A stretch of DNA of 41,449 nucleotides from an uncultured Muribaculaceae bacterium (GTDB taxonomy: Bacteria > Bacteroidota > Bacteroidia > Bacteroidales > Muribaculaceae), in the NCBI GenBank assembly GCA_910584545.1, contig CAJUBC010000014.1, positions 1 to 41,449 of the forward strand, in the 5' to 3' direction. Position numbers and translations under genes: made by a program. The notes beneath the pieces were generated by a model, which saw only the letters and a program-made list of their open reading frames with translations, searched no databases and was not told the origin of the DNA. Shown here piece by piece: positions 1 through 8,121 of the stretch (position 1 is its first letter; each line of letters begins with the position of its first letter).

Positions 1-95
1 TCTTGCTGATTTATTGATGAATAAATTTATGTTAAAAAATGTTTAGATTTGTTAATTCAATGCTCTATAACATTGTTTTCCGCTTTATTCCGACA

Positions 96-137
96 TAAAA
101 AACACCGTCCGGATGCTTATCACATCGGCGGACGGTG
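96..137 (-). terminator. Rho-independent terminator of the first sigma-factor gene
   Basis: The 9-bp arms CACCGTCCG (103-111) and CGGACGGTG (129-137) are perfectly complementary. Read on the minus strand, the hairpin is followed by a run of six T (97-102). It lies 57 bp past the stop codon of the sigma-factor gene ending at 194, so it most likely ends that transcript. Confidence 0.85.
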
Positions 138-193
138 CTATGGATTCCGACTCTGACCCCGGCGCCCATCGGCAAGGGTCATAATTACGATGG

Positions 194-700
194 TCAGCGG
201 TAATCTTTCAGGAGCTCGCGCAAGCGTTTGCGGGTGAAGAAAATACGGCTTTTCACGGTACCGAGCGGCATACTCAGACTGGAAGATATCTCCTCATTCT
301 TGTAGCCGGCCACATGCATCGAGAATGGCTCACGGTAATCAGCGGGGAAGCCGGCGAGGATAGCAGAAATCTCTCGCGCGGCGTAAGCACCATCAGGGGT
401 CTCGAGACCCGAATCCTGCGAAAGATTGAGATGATAGAGGTCCTCGGTGGCATCTACGACGGTATTCTCACGCACGCTTTTGCGGTAATTGTTGATGAAG
501 ATGTTACGCATGATGGTGAGGATCCATCCCTTGAAGTTGGTGTTCTCAGCGAACTTTCCCTCGTTATCGAGAGCCTTAAGGGTTGTATCCTGTACCAGAT
601 CGTGCGCCTCTTCCCGGTTCGTGGTGAGTTTCATCGCGAATGACATAAGATTACCCTGCATCCCGATTACGGAGGATTTGAAGGTGTCGTTCTTGTTCAT
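194..700 (-). CDS. ECF-type RNA polymerase sigma factor (paralogue 1)
   Basis: A 168-residue sigma-70 family protein of extracytoplasmic-function type, which would direct RNA polymerase to a dedicated promoter set. Region 2 is visible at about residues 15-75: an AHDLVQDTTLKAL helix, then NFKGWILTIMRNIFINNYR. Region 4 ends the protein with a helix-turn-helix centred on LGTVKSRIFF (about 146-155). The length is normal for a small ECF sigma. No anti-sigma gene is adjacent on either side. The gene is monocistronic, with its own promoter (about 772-802) and terminator (96-137). It is closely related to the sigma gene at 5809-6315: same length, 104 of 168 positions identical by my count, no gaps. 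The regulon cannot be read from the sequence. Confidence 0.93.
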   Translation of the reverse strand: MNKNDTFKSSVIGMQGNLMSFAMKLTTNREEAHDLVQDTTLKALDNEGKFAENTNFKGWILTIMRNIFINNYRKSVRENTVVDATEDLYHLNLSQDSGLETPDGAYAAREISAILAGFPADYREPFSMHVAGYKNEEISSSLSMPLGTVKSRIFFTRKRLRELLKDYR

Positions 701-771
701 CTGATGTAAGGATTAAATTGGGTTAGATATGTGTTTTTGATTCGTTATTAGTTCGAAATCATTTCACGAGC

Positions 772-802
772 CAAAGATACTTATTAAATTTTAATCCAAC
801 AA
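772..802 (-). promoter_or_regulatory. Bacteroidetes-type promoter for sigma paralogue 1
   Basis: On the minus strand TATCTTTG (772-779) matches the -7 consensus TAnnTTTG. TTG triplets at 797-802 provide a -33-like element with a 17-20 bp spacer. Transcription would start near 766, leaving a leader of about 65 nt before the start codon at 700. Confidence 0.65.
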
Positions 803-908
803 CATTTTTCTTCAAAATTCGAAAAAAAATAAAGAATATGACAAATTCTTCACATTTTTGCAACAATCAGCCCCTTCAGAGGCCGTACTGCATGAAAAAA
901 CATGTCGA

Positions 909-2195
909 TTATTTCTCGCTATCAATCCTGTCGACACGGACAAGCTCTATTCTGGTGGTTCCCATCCTGACGATGGTGAATTTCAGGTTGTCGATCTCGA
1001 TTGTGTCACCCTGTGCGGGAAGAGCCTCGAGATTCTCCAGTATATAACCCGCGAGCGTATGGTATTCCTCACTTTCGCGTAGGTCAAGTCCATAATCCTC
1101 GTTGATGGCCGATATCTCCACCCTGCCGGAGAACATGAAGGAATTGTCATTGATTTTTCTCGCAACAATCCTCTTATGGTCATGCTCATCCTCGATTTCT
1201 CCGAATATTTCCTCCACCAGGTCTTCGAGAGTGACGAGTCCCGATGTGCCCCCGAATTCATCTACCACAATCACAAGACTGCGTTTGTCGGCCATCATGC
1301 GGCGCATCATCTTGTTGGCCAACATGGTCTCCGGGGTGAAGATCACCGGTTTCAGACGCCGGCGCCAGTCAGCATCCTTGTTGAAAAGTTCCGATACGTG
1401 AATGTATCCCACCACATCATCGATATCCTCCTTATATACCACTACCTTCGACAGGCCCGTGTCTATGAATTTATTCATCAGGTCATCGCGGGTGGTGCCT
1501 TCGAGCGGCACGGCCACTATCTCATTGCGCGGAATCATACAGTCCACGATTTCCGTGTCCTTGAAATCAACGGCCCTACGGAAAATCTTCACTTCGTTTT
1601 CCTCCGCCTTTTTGTCGGCCTGCTCCTCAAAAGACTGCTGGAGATAGCTGTCGAGCTCATCGATGGTAAGCCTTTGGTCTACGCTCTGGTCAGTGCCGAG
1701 ACCGAAAATTTTCATCAGTCCCCTTGAAATCATCGACACCAGCCAAGACACAGGATACAGAATCAAGTATATCAGGTACAGCGGCAAAGCCAGAAGGCGC
1801 ATCATGAAGTTTGGATTGATTCTGAAAGTCGTTTTCGGGAAGAACTCGCCGGTAACGAGAATCAGTCCTGTCGAAAGGACGGTATTGGATATCAGCACCA
1901 GGGCATCGTTACCCTCCCCGAAAAGCTGTTCAAGAGGACGGTTCACAAGAGCGGAGAATGCAATACCATATATTACCAGCACCACATTGTTGCCTACAAG
2001 CAGAGTCGAGATGAACATGTCCTCGTGATGGGAGAACATCTTGATGATCCGGTCGACAATACCCCCTCTGGCGGCATCAATCTCCATCCGGACCTTGCTT
2101 GACTGCACGAAAGCGATTTCAGTTCCGGAGAATAGTCCGGAGAAAACTATCGCCACAAGGGTGATTATTACAGCAGGCACAAATTGAAGATCCAT
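909..2195 (-). CDS. CNNM/CBS-domain membrane protein (HlyC/CorC family)
   Basis: A 428-residue inner-membrane protein of the HlyC/CorC (DUF21-CBS-CorC_HlyC) family, linked in other bacteria to divalent-metal efflux or tolerance; the Bacteroidetes relative GldE is tied to gliding. About residues 1-150 form the hydrophobic CNNM domain, starting FVPAVIITLVAIVFSGLFSGTE, with the family's SGxE-like turn. Two CBS repeats follow at about 205-335, including the MIPRNEIVAVP linker and VDEFGGTSGLVTLEDLVEEIFG. The C-terminal 80 residues form the CorC_HlyC domain (ISAINEDYGLDL). It starts 8 bp after the lptC stop and is the last gene of the operon. The metal is not predictable, and GldE-like function is inference only. 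Confidence 0.92.
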   Translation of the reverse strand: MDLQFVPAVIITLVAIVFSGLFSGTEIAFVQSSKVRMEIDAARGGIVDRIIKMFSHHEDMFISTLLVGNNVVLVIYGIAFSALVNRPLEQLFGEGNDALVLISNTVLSTGLILVTGEFFPKTTFRINPNFMMRLLALPLYLIYLILYPVSWLVSMISRGLMKIFGLGTDQSVDQRLTIDELDSYLQQSFEEQADKKAEENEVKIFRRAVDFKDTEIVDCMIPRNEIVAVPLEGTTRDDLMNKFIDTGLSKVVVYKEDIDDVVGYIHVSELFNKDADWRRRLKPVIFTPETMLANKMMRRMMADKRSLVIVVDEFGGTSGLVTLEDLVEEIFGEIEDEHDHKRIVARKINDNSFMFSGRVEISAINEDYGLDLRESEEYHTLAGYILENLEALPAQGDTIEIDNLKFTIVRMGTTRIELVRVDRIDSEK

Positions 2196-2203
2196 AGTCT
2201 TGT

Positions 2204-2818
2204 TTAATTATTCCTGGATGCCGAGTCTTCTGGGACCGGGAATATTCCCTGCGGTTTCAACACCCGGTAAGATGTGAGCCGTTCGTTCGACTCGAACCCT
2301 ATTCCCTCGAGCACATGGGTCTCGGTCTCTATATGAATGAACGTATCGCTGTAGATCCGGCCCTTCCGCTGGTCCCAGAAGAGCCTTTCCGAAAGAAAAA
2401 GGTCCTTTGGCACCTTCGTCATCTCCACGTGGCCTTCGAGACGCCACAGCTGACGGTCCTTGAAATATCGTGCCGAGTCGGCCGCGACAGTGGCCACCAC
2501 ATGGAAATAGGGGTCATATTTCTGAAGATACAGGCCATCGGGAAAAATCCAGTACGGTGGATTGGCTTCATCGTATACTTTCCATATAGGCGCCACGATC
2601 TTATATTGTATCACCCCCGAGTCAGAAATCAGCGTGGAAATATTACGGGTGGTCATCGTCGCCATTTTCTTCGGGTCGAGACTCGCCGCGACATTGATTT
2701 TCTGTTCCTCTACGCATGCCGGAAGCAGCGTCAGCAGCGCGAGCGAGATGGCCGACAAATGGGAAACAACCGATAGCGCGTTCCGCCGGGTCACTTGATT
2801 TTGCGTTTGAAGAACCAT
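2204..2818 (-). CDS. lptC: LptC-like LPS-export lipoprotein
   Basis: Likely LptC, the bitopic or lipid-anchored periplasmic bridge that passes lipopolysaccharide from LptBFG to LptA. From the chosen ATG the protein has 204 residues: a basic start (TRRN), a hydrophobic stretch (ISLALLTLLPAC) with a lipobox cysteine at residue 35, then a beta-rich domain (VIQYKIVAPIWKVYD; a GHVEMTK strand pair) typical of the LptC/OstA fold. The ATG at 2818 overlaps the upstream gene by 28 bp. A GTG at 2795 overlaps that gene's TGA as GTGA and gives a more compact signal peptide, so it is an equally plausible start. Frames opening further upstream lack a signal peptide. Next to the CNNM/CBS gene, as in other Bacteroidetes. 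Confidence 0.82.
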   Translation of the reverse strand: MVLQTQNQVTRRNALSVVSHLSAISLALLTLLPACVEEQKINVAASLDPKKMATMTTRNISTLISDSGVIQYKIVAPIWKVYDEANPPYWIFPDGLYLQKYDPYFHVVATVAADSARYFKDRQLWRLEGHVEMTKVPKDLFLSERLFWDQRKGRIYSDTFIHIETETHVLEGIGFESNERLTSYRVLKPQGIFPVPEDSASRNN

Positions 2819-4053
2819 ACCTCGTTGAAGTTCACTCCGAGGGTGATGTTGAAATAATTCTCGCCGATGAGTGCCACCGGTGCGGTATGTCTCCGCTTCC
2901 ACTCAAGTCCCAGATTGACCATTGTCTTTCCTTCAGGCGTGGGGAATCCGACACCGCACGACACTCCGTACTCCTTGACGGAATTACCGTTTATCAGTAG
3001 ATAATCGTCAGTATAGCAGGCACCGAGGCGATAGGTCATGCGTTCGCCATATCCTCCACGGAGTTTCGGCGTGTACTCCGCGCCGACCGCATAGCGGAGG
3101 CGGTTGTTGAACTTCATTCCCTGGAACACCACCACATCCGGACGCTCATCCATATATAAAGGAAAGTATTCGCAATCTTTCCAGCCCTGCCATGTGAAAT
3201 CGGCCTCGACCATCAACCGTCCCTGGCGCTGATGGACATAGCTGAGACCCACGCCGACAGTATTAGGCATATAATATTTTCCTTTCATCTTAGAGAATGC
3301 CACCGTGTCAGGACGCGTATCCTGAGAAGTCTCCTGGATTGTAGCCCATGTCTTGCCGAGCAATGTCTTTTTAGGACTCCAGGTGACACCGAGGGTGAGG
3401 CGGTCATTCTTTGTTATGCTCTGTGTGTACTGAGCACCGACGAGAATGTTCCAGTCGCGGATTTCCATCACGTGCTCGAACTTGGAGCGTCCGCCACCCT
3501 CGGGAACGGAGAACACGTCGTTGGCTATAGTACCGAAATCATAGCTGACATTGAAACCGAGCGAGAATCCCTTGATTTTTCCACTCAGACCGAGATAGAA
3601 CTCGTTGATACCGCCCGAGCCCTGGTTTTCCATCGCGCCATGCTTGATCTCATTACCGAATGCGTAACCTACGGAACTGAGAGGAACGAGACCGATGGAG
3701 CCTCCCATAAACTTACTGATCGGGAACTGCATGGTGACGTAATCCACGCCGCCGCCTATGGAGTGGTCATGGACCGAGCCCTCCTTGCTCCACAGCATAG
3801 ACATGTCGGCTCCGAGGTCGAAGAGGAAGGTAAGTGAGTCGATTGCCGCATACGATGCGGGATTCATCACATTGATCTGCCTGCCGGAGTTCATGGCGTA
3901 GCCTACGCCCCCCATCTGACGCTGCATGGAAGTAGCCCTGTCGCCGAGGATTCCATATCCGTACATCGAATATGGAGTGGTGACGTTCTGGGCAGTCGCT
4001 ACCGAGGCCGCCAAAGCCACCGGGAGGAGGAAGAGGAGTTTTATCTTATTCAT
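2791..4053 (-). CDS. Outer-membrane beta-barrel protein, OmpP1/FadL-like, unnamed
   Basis: A 420-residue exported protein with a clear signal peptide (MNKIKLLFLLPVALAASVATA, cleaved before QNV). The mature start (TTPYSMYGYGILGD, then GGVGYAMN and INVMNPASYAAIDSL) is the pattern of Bacteroidetes OmpP1/FadL-like barrels, which begin with a plug-like N terminus rich in Asn-Pro. The rest alternates short polar turns with amphipathic strands and ends in an aromatic-rich final strand (LGVNFNEVWFF). I chose the ATG at 4053 because it begins the signal peptide and overlaps the coaX stop by 8 bp (ATGAATAA). Longer frames would run through coaX. The substrate is unknown. Translationally coupled to coaX and followed directly by lptC. 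Confidence 0.8.
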   Translation of the reverse strand: MNKIKLLFLLPVALAASVATAQNVTTPYSMYGYGILGDRATSMQRQMGGVGYAMNSGRQINVMNPASYAAIDSLTFLFDLGADMSMLWSKEGSVHDHSIGGGVDYVTMQFPISKFMGGSIGLVPLSSVGYAFGNEIKHGAMENQGSGGINEFYLGLSGKIKGFSLGFNVSYDFGTIANDVFSVPEGGGRSKFEHVMEIRDWNILVGAQYTQSITKNDRLTLGVTWSPKKTLLGKTWATIQETSQDTRPDTVAFSKMKGKYYMPNTVGVGLSYVHQRQGRLMVEADFTWQGWKDCEYFPLYMDERPDVVVFQGMKFNNRLRYAVGAEYTPKLRGGYGERMTYRLGACYTDDYLLINGNSVKEYGVSCGVGFPTPEGKTMVNLGLEWKRRHTAPVALIGENYFNITLGVNFNEVWFFKRKIK

Positions 4054-4795
4054 TGTCGTCATAATTGTCGTTATAATTGAATATACGTACCAGACCGCGG
4101 CCCACGAGAGCGCAGTCAACTTCAGCCTCGATTCCTTCATCGGCAAGCAATCCGGAGAGAATCTCGGCATCGCCGCCGGTAAGGATGATCTTTACATTTC
4201 CGAATCGGCGCGCCGCCATGTCGCCGGCACCGCGAATTTCCGCCAATAGACCTCTCAGCACTCCGGAACGAATGGCAGTTACGGTATCATGCCCGAAATC
4301 CGGAAGGTCACCGTCAGATCCCACAAGAGGAAGCCGTGAAGTATATCCATTCAGCGCCCGGAACCGCAAAGAAAGACCAGGAGATATATTGCCGCCGAGG
4401 AACCTTCCACCGGCTACCAGATCTTCCGTAACAGCAGTCCCTGCGTCTATAACCAGCGTGGGTATGGCTGCCTGAGCGCCTGCAGCCGCCGCGATACGGT
4501 CCGTGCCGAGAGTGTGACGGCTGTCATATTCCACAGTCAGCGGCAATGGCGTGGACGGCTCGAGCCTAAGGTATCGGCCGCCAAAACGGCTCTCGAGATA
4601 GTTCTCAAGACCTCGCAAGTCCTTCCCTACCCTGCAAGACACGGCTCCCCCGGGGGAGTACCGAAGCGCCATATACTCGACATCGGTCTCCGACAGCTTG
4701 TCGGAGGAGCGACTTTCGAGAAGGGTCTCCCCCTCGAACACACTCACTTTGGCGGCTGTGTTCCCTATGTCGAGCGTCAGGATTCTTTTTTTCAT
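4046..4795 (-). CDS. coaX: Type III pantothenate kinase
   Basis: CoaX phosphorylates pantothenate at the first step of CoA synthesis; type III enzymes are ASKHA-fold, use a monovalent cation and resist CoA feedback. The 249-residue protein shows the family signatures in order: LDIGNTAAKVSVF (phosphate 1, about residues 8-20), LGTDRIAAAAGA (pantothenate-binding loop, about 96-107), VIDAGTAVTEDLV (phosphate 2, about 115-127), GGNISPGL and TGGDA (adenosine site). Length is normal. It sits in an operon with membrane genes, 26 bp after a small membrane protein; panC and panD lie elsewhere in the window (33.3-34.5 kb). The C-terminal tail is an Asn/Asp run (NYNDNYDDNE) that overlaps the next start. 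Confidence 0.95.
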   Translation of the reverse strand: MKKRILTLDIGNTAAKVSVFEGETLLESRSSDKLSETDVEYMALRYSPGGAVSCRVGKDLRGLENYLESRFGGRYLRLEPSTPLPLTVEYDSRHTLGTDRIAAAAGAQAAIPTLVIDAGTAVTEDLVAGGRFLGGNISPGLSLRFRALNGYTSRLPLVGSDGDLPDFGHDTVTAIRSGVLRGLLAEIRGAGDMAARRFGNVKIILTGGDAEILSGLLADEGIEAEVDCALVGRGLVRIFNYNDNYDDNE

Positions 4796-4821
4796 TCTAT
4801 AAGGGGAAGGTGCTGGATTGA

Positions 4822-5292
4822 TTACTTTTTAGCTGAATTCCTGTTTTGCTTCTTTAGAGCGAAGACAAGCATCCATGATGAAACAATCTGTATCACGGCT
4901 CCGGCAAGTGTGAAGAGGATTGTATCGCGAAGAATGGCGAGACTGATCAATTGTGAGCCGAAGCGTGCGGAATTATAAAACCAGAAAGCGGCTCCGACAC
5001 AGAAACAAATGCCTGACCAGCCCTCCATGCGGCGCATTCTACGTACGCGGAGGTCTTCGCCCGGAGCACCGATTTTCACCATCCGCGCCACGGTAAAGAT
5101 CACGGCTCCGGCTGTATAGACCCACTTGAATACCTCGGCCAGCGCCATGTTGTCCATGCTAACTATGGGAGCGACCATGCCTACCAACACGAGAATCAAT
5201 CCCATTGTCGCCACAGCCTCCACAATCCTGCGGCGCCGCATGAGCGCGGCATCCGGCACCGGGAACCCTACGGTTTCTTCTTTTTTACTCAT
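4822..5292 (-). CDS. Four-helix membrane protein of unknown function
   Basis: A 156-residue protein I cannot assign to a named family. A basic stretch (MRRRRIVEA) precedes hydrophobic segments at about 25-45, 55-70, 95-110 and 125-145, so it should be a small inner-membrane protein with four helices. The tail is positively charged (KKQNRNSAKK). Its ATG overlaps the stop of the DivIC-like gene as ATGA, and coaX follows after 26 bp, so it is translationally coupled within the operon. The coupling suggests a cell-envelope role; that is inference only. Confidence 0.85.
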   Translation of the reverse strand: MSKKEETVGFPVPDAALMRRRRIVEAVATMGLILVLVGMVAPIVSMDNMALAEVFKWVYTAGAVIFTVARMVKIGAPGEDLRVRRMRRMEGWSGICFCVGAAFWFYNSARFGSQLISLAILRDTILFTLAGAVIQIVSSWMLVFALKKQNRNSAKK

Positions 5293-5594
5293 TTTATGAT
5301 ATATACATCTTCAGTGGACTTCTGCATCCGGTACTGCTCCCTTGCGATTTTCTCAAGGTCTTCGGTCCCGGTAAGCAGTTGCTCGCGGCGATCGCGGTAA
5401 TAGTCGGCCGAGTCCTCGCATTGCTTGATCTGTTCCTGCAGACTCTTGATCTCCTCCTGATAACGGATATTGTTCTTCCAGGACACGTCATCATTGAGAA
5501 ACAGCATCATAAGTATGACCCCGCCTATCAGCAACAGTGCGAGGTGGGACCTTCTCCGAACCCAGAAATTCCACTTTTTGATTTTCCTGCTCAT
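5289..5594 (-). CDS. Septum formation initiator, FtsB/DivIC family
   Basis: A 101-residue bitopic protein of the DivIC/FtsB family, which bridges FtsL and FtsQ/DivIB in the division complex. A basic cytoplasmic tip (SRKIKKWNFWVRRR) precedes one transmembrane helix (about residues 17-33, LALLLIGGVILMMLF). A periplasmic coiled coil follows (about 45-75, YQEEIKSLQEQIKQCE), then the conserved end of the family (LEKIAREQYRMQKSTEDVYII). I reject an in-frame TTG at 5606 because it lies inside a promoter -7 box, and use the ATG at 5594. First gene of the six-gene minus-strand operon. Confidence 0.9.
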   Translation of the reverse strand: MSRKIKKWNFWVRRRSHLALLLIGGVILMMLFLNDDVSWKNNIRYQEEIKSLQEQIKQCEDSADYYRDRREQLLTGTEDLEKIAREQYRMQKSTEDVYIIK

Positions 5595-5603
5595 TTCAAA
5601 CTT

Positions 5604-5634
5604 CAAAATTAGCGATTATGCCCGATTATTCAAA
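5604..5634 (-). promoter_or_regulatory. Promoter of the divIC-coaX-lptC operon
   Basis: On the minus strand TTTG (5631-5634), a 19-bp spacer and TAATTTTG (5604-5611) match the Bacteroidetes promoter exactly. The start point would be near 5597, only about 3 nt before the ATG at 5594, implying a leaderless or nearly leaderless mRNA. A second TAATTTTG at 5631-5638 lacks a good -33 element but would give a leader of about 30 nt. Confidence 0.7.
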
Positions 5635-5695
5635 ATTATAAATGATTTTTAAGGAACTTTTAAGGAACGCGCGCCGGCACGGGCGGAGAAATACT

Positions 5696-5730
5696 AAAAA
5701 ACAACAGCTCCGAGCCGCGGCTCGGAGCTG
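5696..5730 (-). terminator. Terminator of sigma paralogue 2 (26-bp perfect palindrome)
   Basis: Positions 5705-5730 form a perfect loopless GC-rich palindrome. On the minus strand it is followed by TTGTTTTTTAG (T run at 5696-5701), a canonical intrinsic terminator. It lies about 80 bp downstream of the sigma stop at 5809 and upstream of the divIC operon promoter, so it insulates the two units. Confidence 0.88.
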
Positions 5731-5808
5731 GTTCGGGTAATATACATTATTCTGTTTTGGTTATGTTCTGTTTTGACTGACGTATTCATGTCGGCCGTCC
5801 CGGCCGGC

Positions 5809-6315
5809 CTATCTGTAATCCTTCAGAAGCCCCTGGAGGCGTCTGCGGGCGAAAAAGATCCGGCTTTTCACCGTACCGAGCGGCAGCGACATCTTCTGCG
5901 CGATCTCGTTATACTTATATCCTGCGAGGTACATGGTGAAGGGTACCTTGTATTCATCGCTGAATCTGTTGATGGCCAGAGATATTTCCTTGACGGCCAC
6001 CGAGCCTTCAGGAGAGGAGAGGCCAGACTCCTGCGATAGATTCACGTGATAGAGATCTTCCGTAGTGTCGATCACCGTGGCGCTGCGCACCTGACGGCGG
6101 TAGTTGTTGATGAAGATGTTCCGCATGATTGTGAACACCCATCCTTTGAAGTTGACATTGTCGACGTATTTCGACTCGTTGTCAAGAACCTTAAGTGTGG
6201 TATCCTGGACAAGGTCCTGGGCCGCTTCTCTATTTGATGTAAGCTGGCAGGCGAAATTGAACAGATTTCCCTGAAGCCCCAGCAGTCGCTGTTTGAAAGA
6301 TAATTTGTCAGTCAT
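5809..6315 (-). CDS. ECF-type RNA polymerase sigma factor (paralogue 2)
   Basis: A 168-residue ECF sigma factor collinear with the gene at 194-700 (104 of 168 residues identical). Region 2 keeps AQDLVQDTTLKVLDNE and NFKGWVFTIMRNIFINNYRR; region 4 keeps LPLGTVKSRIFFARRRL. Differences cluster in the first 15 residues, the linker at about 100-125 and the first helix of region 4 (139-144), where promoter and regulator specificity can change. No anti-sigma gene is adjacent. It has its own terminator (5696-5730). The 193-bp upstream spacer (6316-6508) is A/T-rich; I see no good -33/-7 pair in it, only partial matches, so this gene may depend on another sigma or on read-through. Confidence 0.93.
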   Translation of the reverse strand: MTDKLSFKQRLLGLQGNLFNFACQLTSNREAAQDLVQDTTLKVLDNESKYVDNVNFKGWVFTIMRNIFINNYRRQVRSATVIDTTEDLYHVNLSQESGLSSPEGSVAVKEISLAINRFSDEYKVPFTMYLAGYKYNEIAQKMSLPLGTVKSRIFFARRRLQGLLKDYR

Positions 6316-6508
6316 AGCAGTGGAATCTTAAAAGGTTTCCATGAACCCGTCCCGGTCTGTGACATCTGTTATCTTGTAAGTGAAACAGACCTATGACAGA
6401 TCCATTCTATAGAACTAAAACAACAAAACAGGTAAAAAAGATATGGAATTCGCAACATTTTTTATTGCATTTTTGTTACGTTTTGCAACGCGCTGATATT
6501 CAAGAGCA

Positions 6509-7327
6509 TTATCTGCAATCCAAATACATGTCCCACGGGGTGGCGAGAGCTATGTATTCCCCTCTTTCCCGATTGGCGTAGAGATCGAACCGCAACGCGT
6601 CGGCACGACGCTCGCGACGTTCGTCGATGTCGCCGAGAGCGAAATGCATCGGGAAGAAACGCGAGATATTGAAAGCTGCGGTCATCTCGGCGGCTCCTGT
6701 GAAATAATCGCGCCCGATACGGGAATCGACCGGAAAGAAACAGCAGTCGATGTCAGCTCCTGAAACAGGACGCTTCTCCGTGTCGATATACTGACGGATG
6801 TGGCGCAGACACGCACGGAAGTCGCCCATGGCCTTGCGCACTTCCTGTGCGGTGCTCTCATCGAGCCATATCCAGGCGTTGAGATCGCCGGCATGAAACA
6901 GCCGTATCCCCGCGCAGTCAACTATATATGAATTCCCTATATCCGTGGACGGGAATGCCGCCACGCGTGCGGTACCGTCGTCGAACACTTCTCCATGACG
7001 AAGCACTGTCACGGAATCCGGATCAGGACGCGGCCCCTTGTATACGGAGGTAGGACTCACTATATGGCGCATGCGCTTCCACACATCCGAACTGACAATA
7101 TAGCGGACAAAAGGGAATCGCGTGGTCCACGCGAAGATTTCCGGATTATAATGATCCTTATGACTGTGGCTGACAAGCACATAAAGCGGAAGAGAGGCAT
7201 CGATGCCGTCAAGGATACGCGAGCTGTCGGTCGTGCCGTCAGGACCGAGCCAATAGTCGAACACGAATGTGGCCGCTGGAAGATGGACCGCAAAGCAGTC
7301 ATGCCATATATATCTGATCGCAATCAT
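6509..7327 (-). CDS. Metallo-beta-lactamase-fold hydrolase
   Basis: A 272-residue cytoplasmic protein (no signal peptide) of the metallo-beta-lactamase superfamily, close to the UlaG/RomA-like 'beta-lactamase superfamily domain' group. The metal motif HSHKDH is at residues 54-59 (H54, H56, D58, H59). A downstream LFHAGDLNAW supplies the bridging Asp, and PMHFALGD provides a late His. The substrate cannot be predicted; relatives include phosphodiesterases and lactonases. It begins 203 bp from the divergent DUF4924 gene. The 193-bp spacer to the next gene shows no terminator, so read-through into sigma paralogue 2 is possible. Confidence 0.87.
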   Translation of the reverse strand: MIAIRYIWHDCFAVHLPAATFVFDYWLGPDGTTDSSRILDGIDASLPLYVLVSHSHKDHYNPEIFAWTTRFPFVRYIVSSDVWKRMRHIVSPTSVYKGPRPDPDSVTVLRHGEVFDDGTARVAAFPSTDIGNSYIVDCAGIRLFHAGDLNAWIWLDESTAQEVRKAMGDFRACLRHIRQYIDTEKRPVSGADIDCCFFPVDSRIGRDYFTGAAEMTAAFNISRFFPMHFALGDIDERRERRADALRFDLYANRERGEYIALATPWDMYLDCR

Positions 7328-7351
7328 TAAGCATATAACTGATGAAGTTTA

Positions 7352-7379
7352 AGAGAATCGTACATTTGTACGACTCTCT
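7352..7379. promoter_or_regulatory. 12-bp inverted repeat between divergent genes
   Basis: Arms 7352-7363 and 7368-7379 (AGAGAATCGTAC / GTACGACTCTCT) pair along 12 bp with one mismatch that becomes a G-U pair in minus-strand RNA. The loop is 4 nt and there is no T run on either side. It lies 25-52 bp upstream of the metallo-hydrolase start, so it is an operator or 5'-UTR hairpin candidate rather than a terminator. Confidence 0.5.
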
Positions 7380-7445
7380 ATGTATAAAACTTCAAGATAT
7401 TGCAGATTGTTATAATTGATGCGCCTCTATGTGGGATATTTTTAC

Positions 7446-7453
7446 TAATTTTG
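7446..7453 (+). promoter_or_regulatory. -7 promoter element upstream of the DUF4924 gene
   Basis: TAATTTTG matches the Bacteroidetes -7 consensus. I see no TTTG at the expected distance upstream. The start point would be near 7460, leaving a leader of about 70 nt. Confidence 0.5.
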
Positions 7454-7529
7454 CAATCCGGAAGAGACAGCGTCTCATTGGAATTGTTGTTTACACGGCC
7501 TGGAGCCTTATCAGACAAACATACAAGAC

Positions 7530-8099
7530 ATGATCACAGCATCGGCAAAGAAGAGAGAGAACATAGCTGAATACCTGCTCTATATGTGGCAGATTGAGGA
7601 TATCATCCGTGCATACGGTCTCGACATAGACAAGATCAAGAAAAACATTGTGGACAGGTACACAGACCTTACTCCGGAACAGCGGAAGGACATGGTGGAA
7701 TGGTACGAGTCGCTCATCGACATGATGCGCACCGAAGGAGTCATAGCCACCGGACACCTTCAGCTTAACCGTAACACACTCTCCGACATCGAACAGCTGC
7801 ACCGCCGCCTCCTCGCCGACCCCAAGTTCGCCAGGTATGCCACTGAGTATTACGACACTCTGCCGCTGATAGTCGAGCTACGGTCGAAGGCCGGTGAAAA
7901 CCGCAAGGATGAGATCGAGACATGTTTCGACACACTCTACGGTATCCTCATGCTGAAACTTCAGAAAAAGGAAATCTCGGCAGAGACCGCCGCGGCTGCC
8001 GCGCGTATCTCCCGTTTCCTCGCACTCCTCTCCTATTACTATAAGAAAGATTACAACAACGAGCTCTTCAATGACACCGACCCCGAAGCAGGTCAGTGA
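7530..8099 (+). CDS. DUF4924 family protein
   Basis: A 189-residue all-helical, soluble protein that I recognise as the Bacteroidetes family DUF4924; its function is unknown. The conserved start reads KKRENIAEYLLYMWQIEDIIRA, the middle is rich in charged helices (LTPEQRKDMVEWYESLIDMM), and the protein ends in an acidic tail after FLALLSYYYKKDYNNEL. It has no signal peptide or catalytic motif. The next gene, rfbD, begins 22 bp after its stop; frames that would start rfbD inside this gene are less likely. The block DUF4924-rfbD-prfC probably forms one transcript. Confidence 0.85.
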   Translation: MITASAKKRENIAEYLLYMWQIEDIIRAYGLDIDKIKKNIVDRYTDLTPEQRKDMVEWYESLIDMMRTEGVIATGHLQLNRNTLSDIEQLHRRLLADPKFARYATEYYDTLPLIVELRSKAGENRKDEIETCFDTLYGILMLKLQKKEISAETAAAAARISRFLALLSYYYKKDYNNELFNDTDPEAGQ

Positions 8100-8121
8100 C
8101 ATAAGCTCCAAATATATTAAT

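Noticed and set aside
5289..5606. TTG start for the DivIC-like protein at 5606
   Set aside because: The TTG is part of a promoter -7 box; the ATG at 5594 is the better start.
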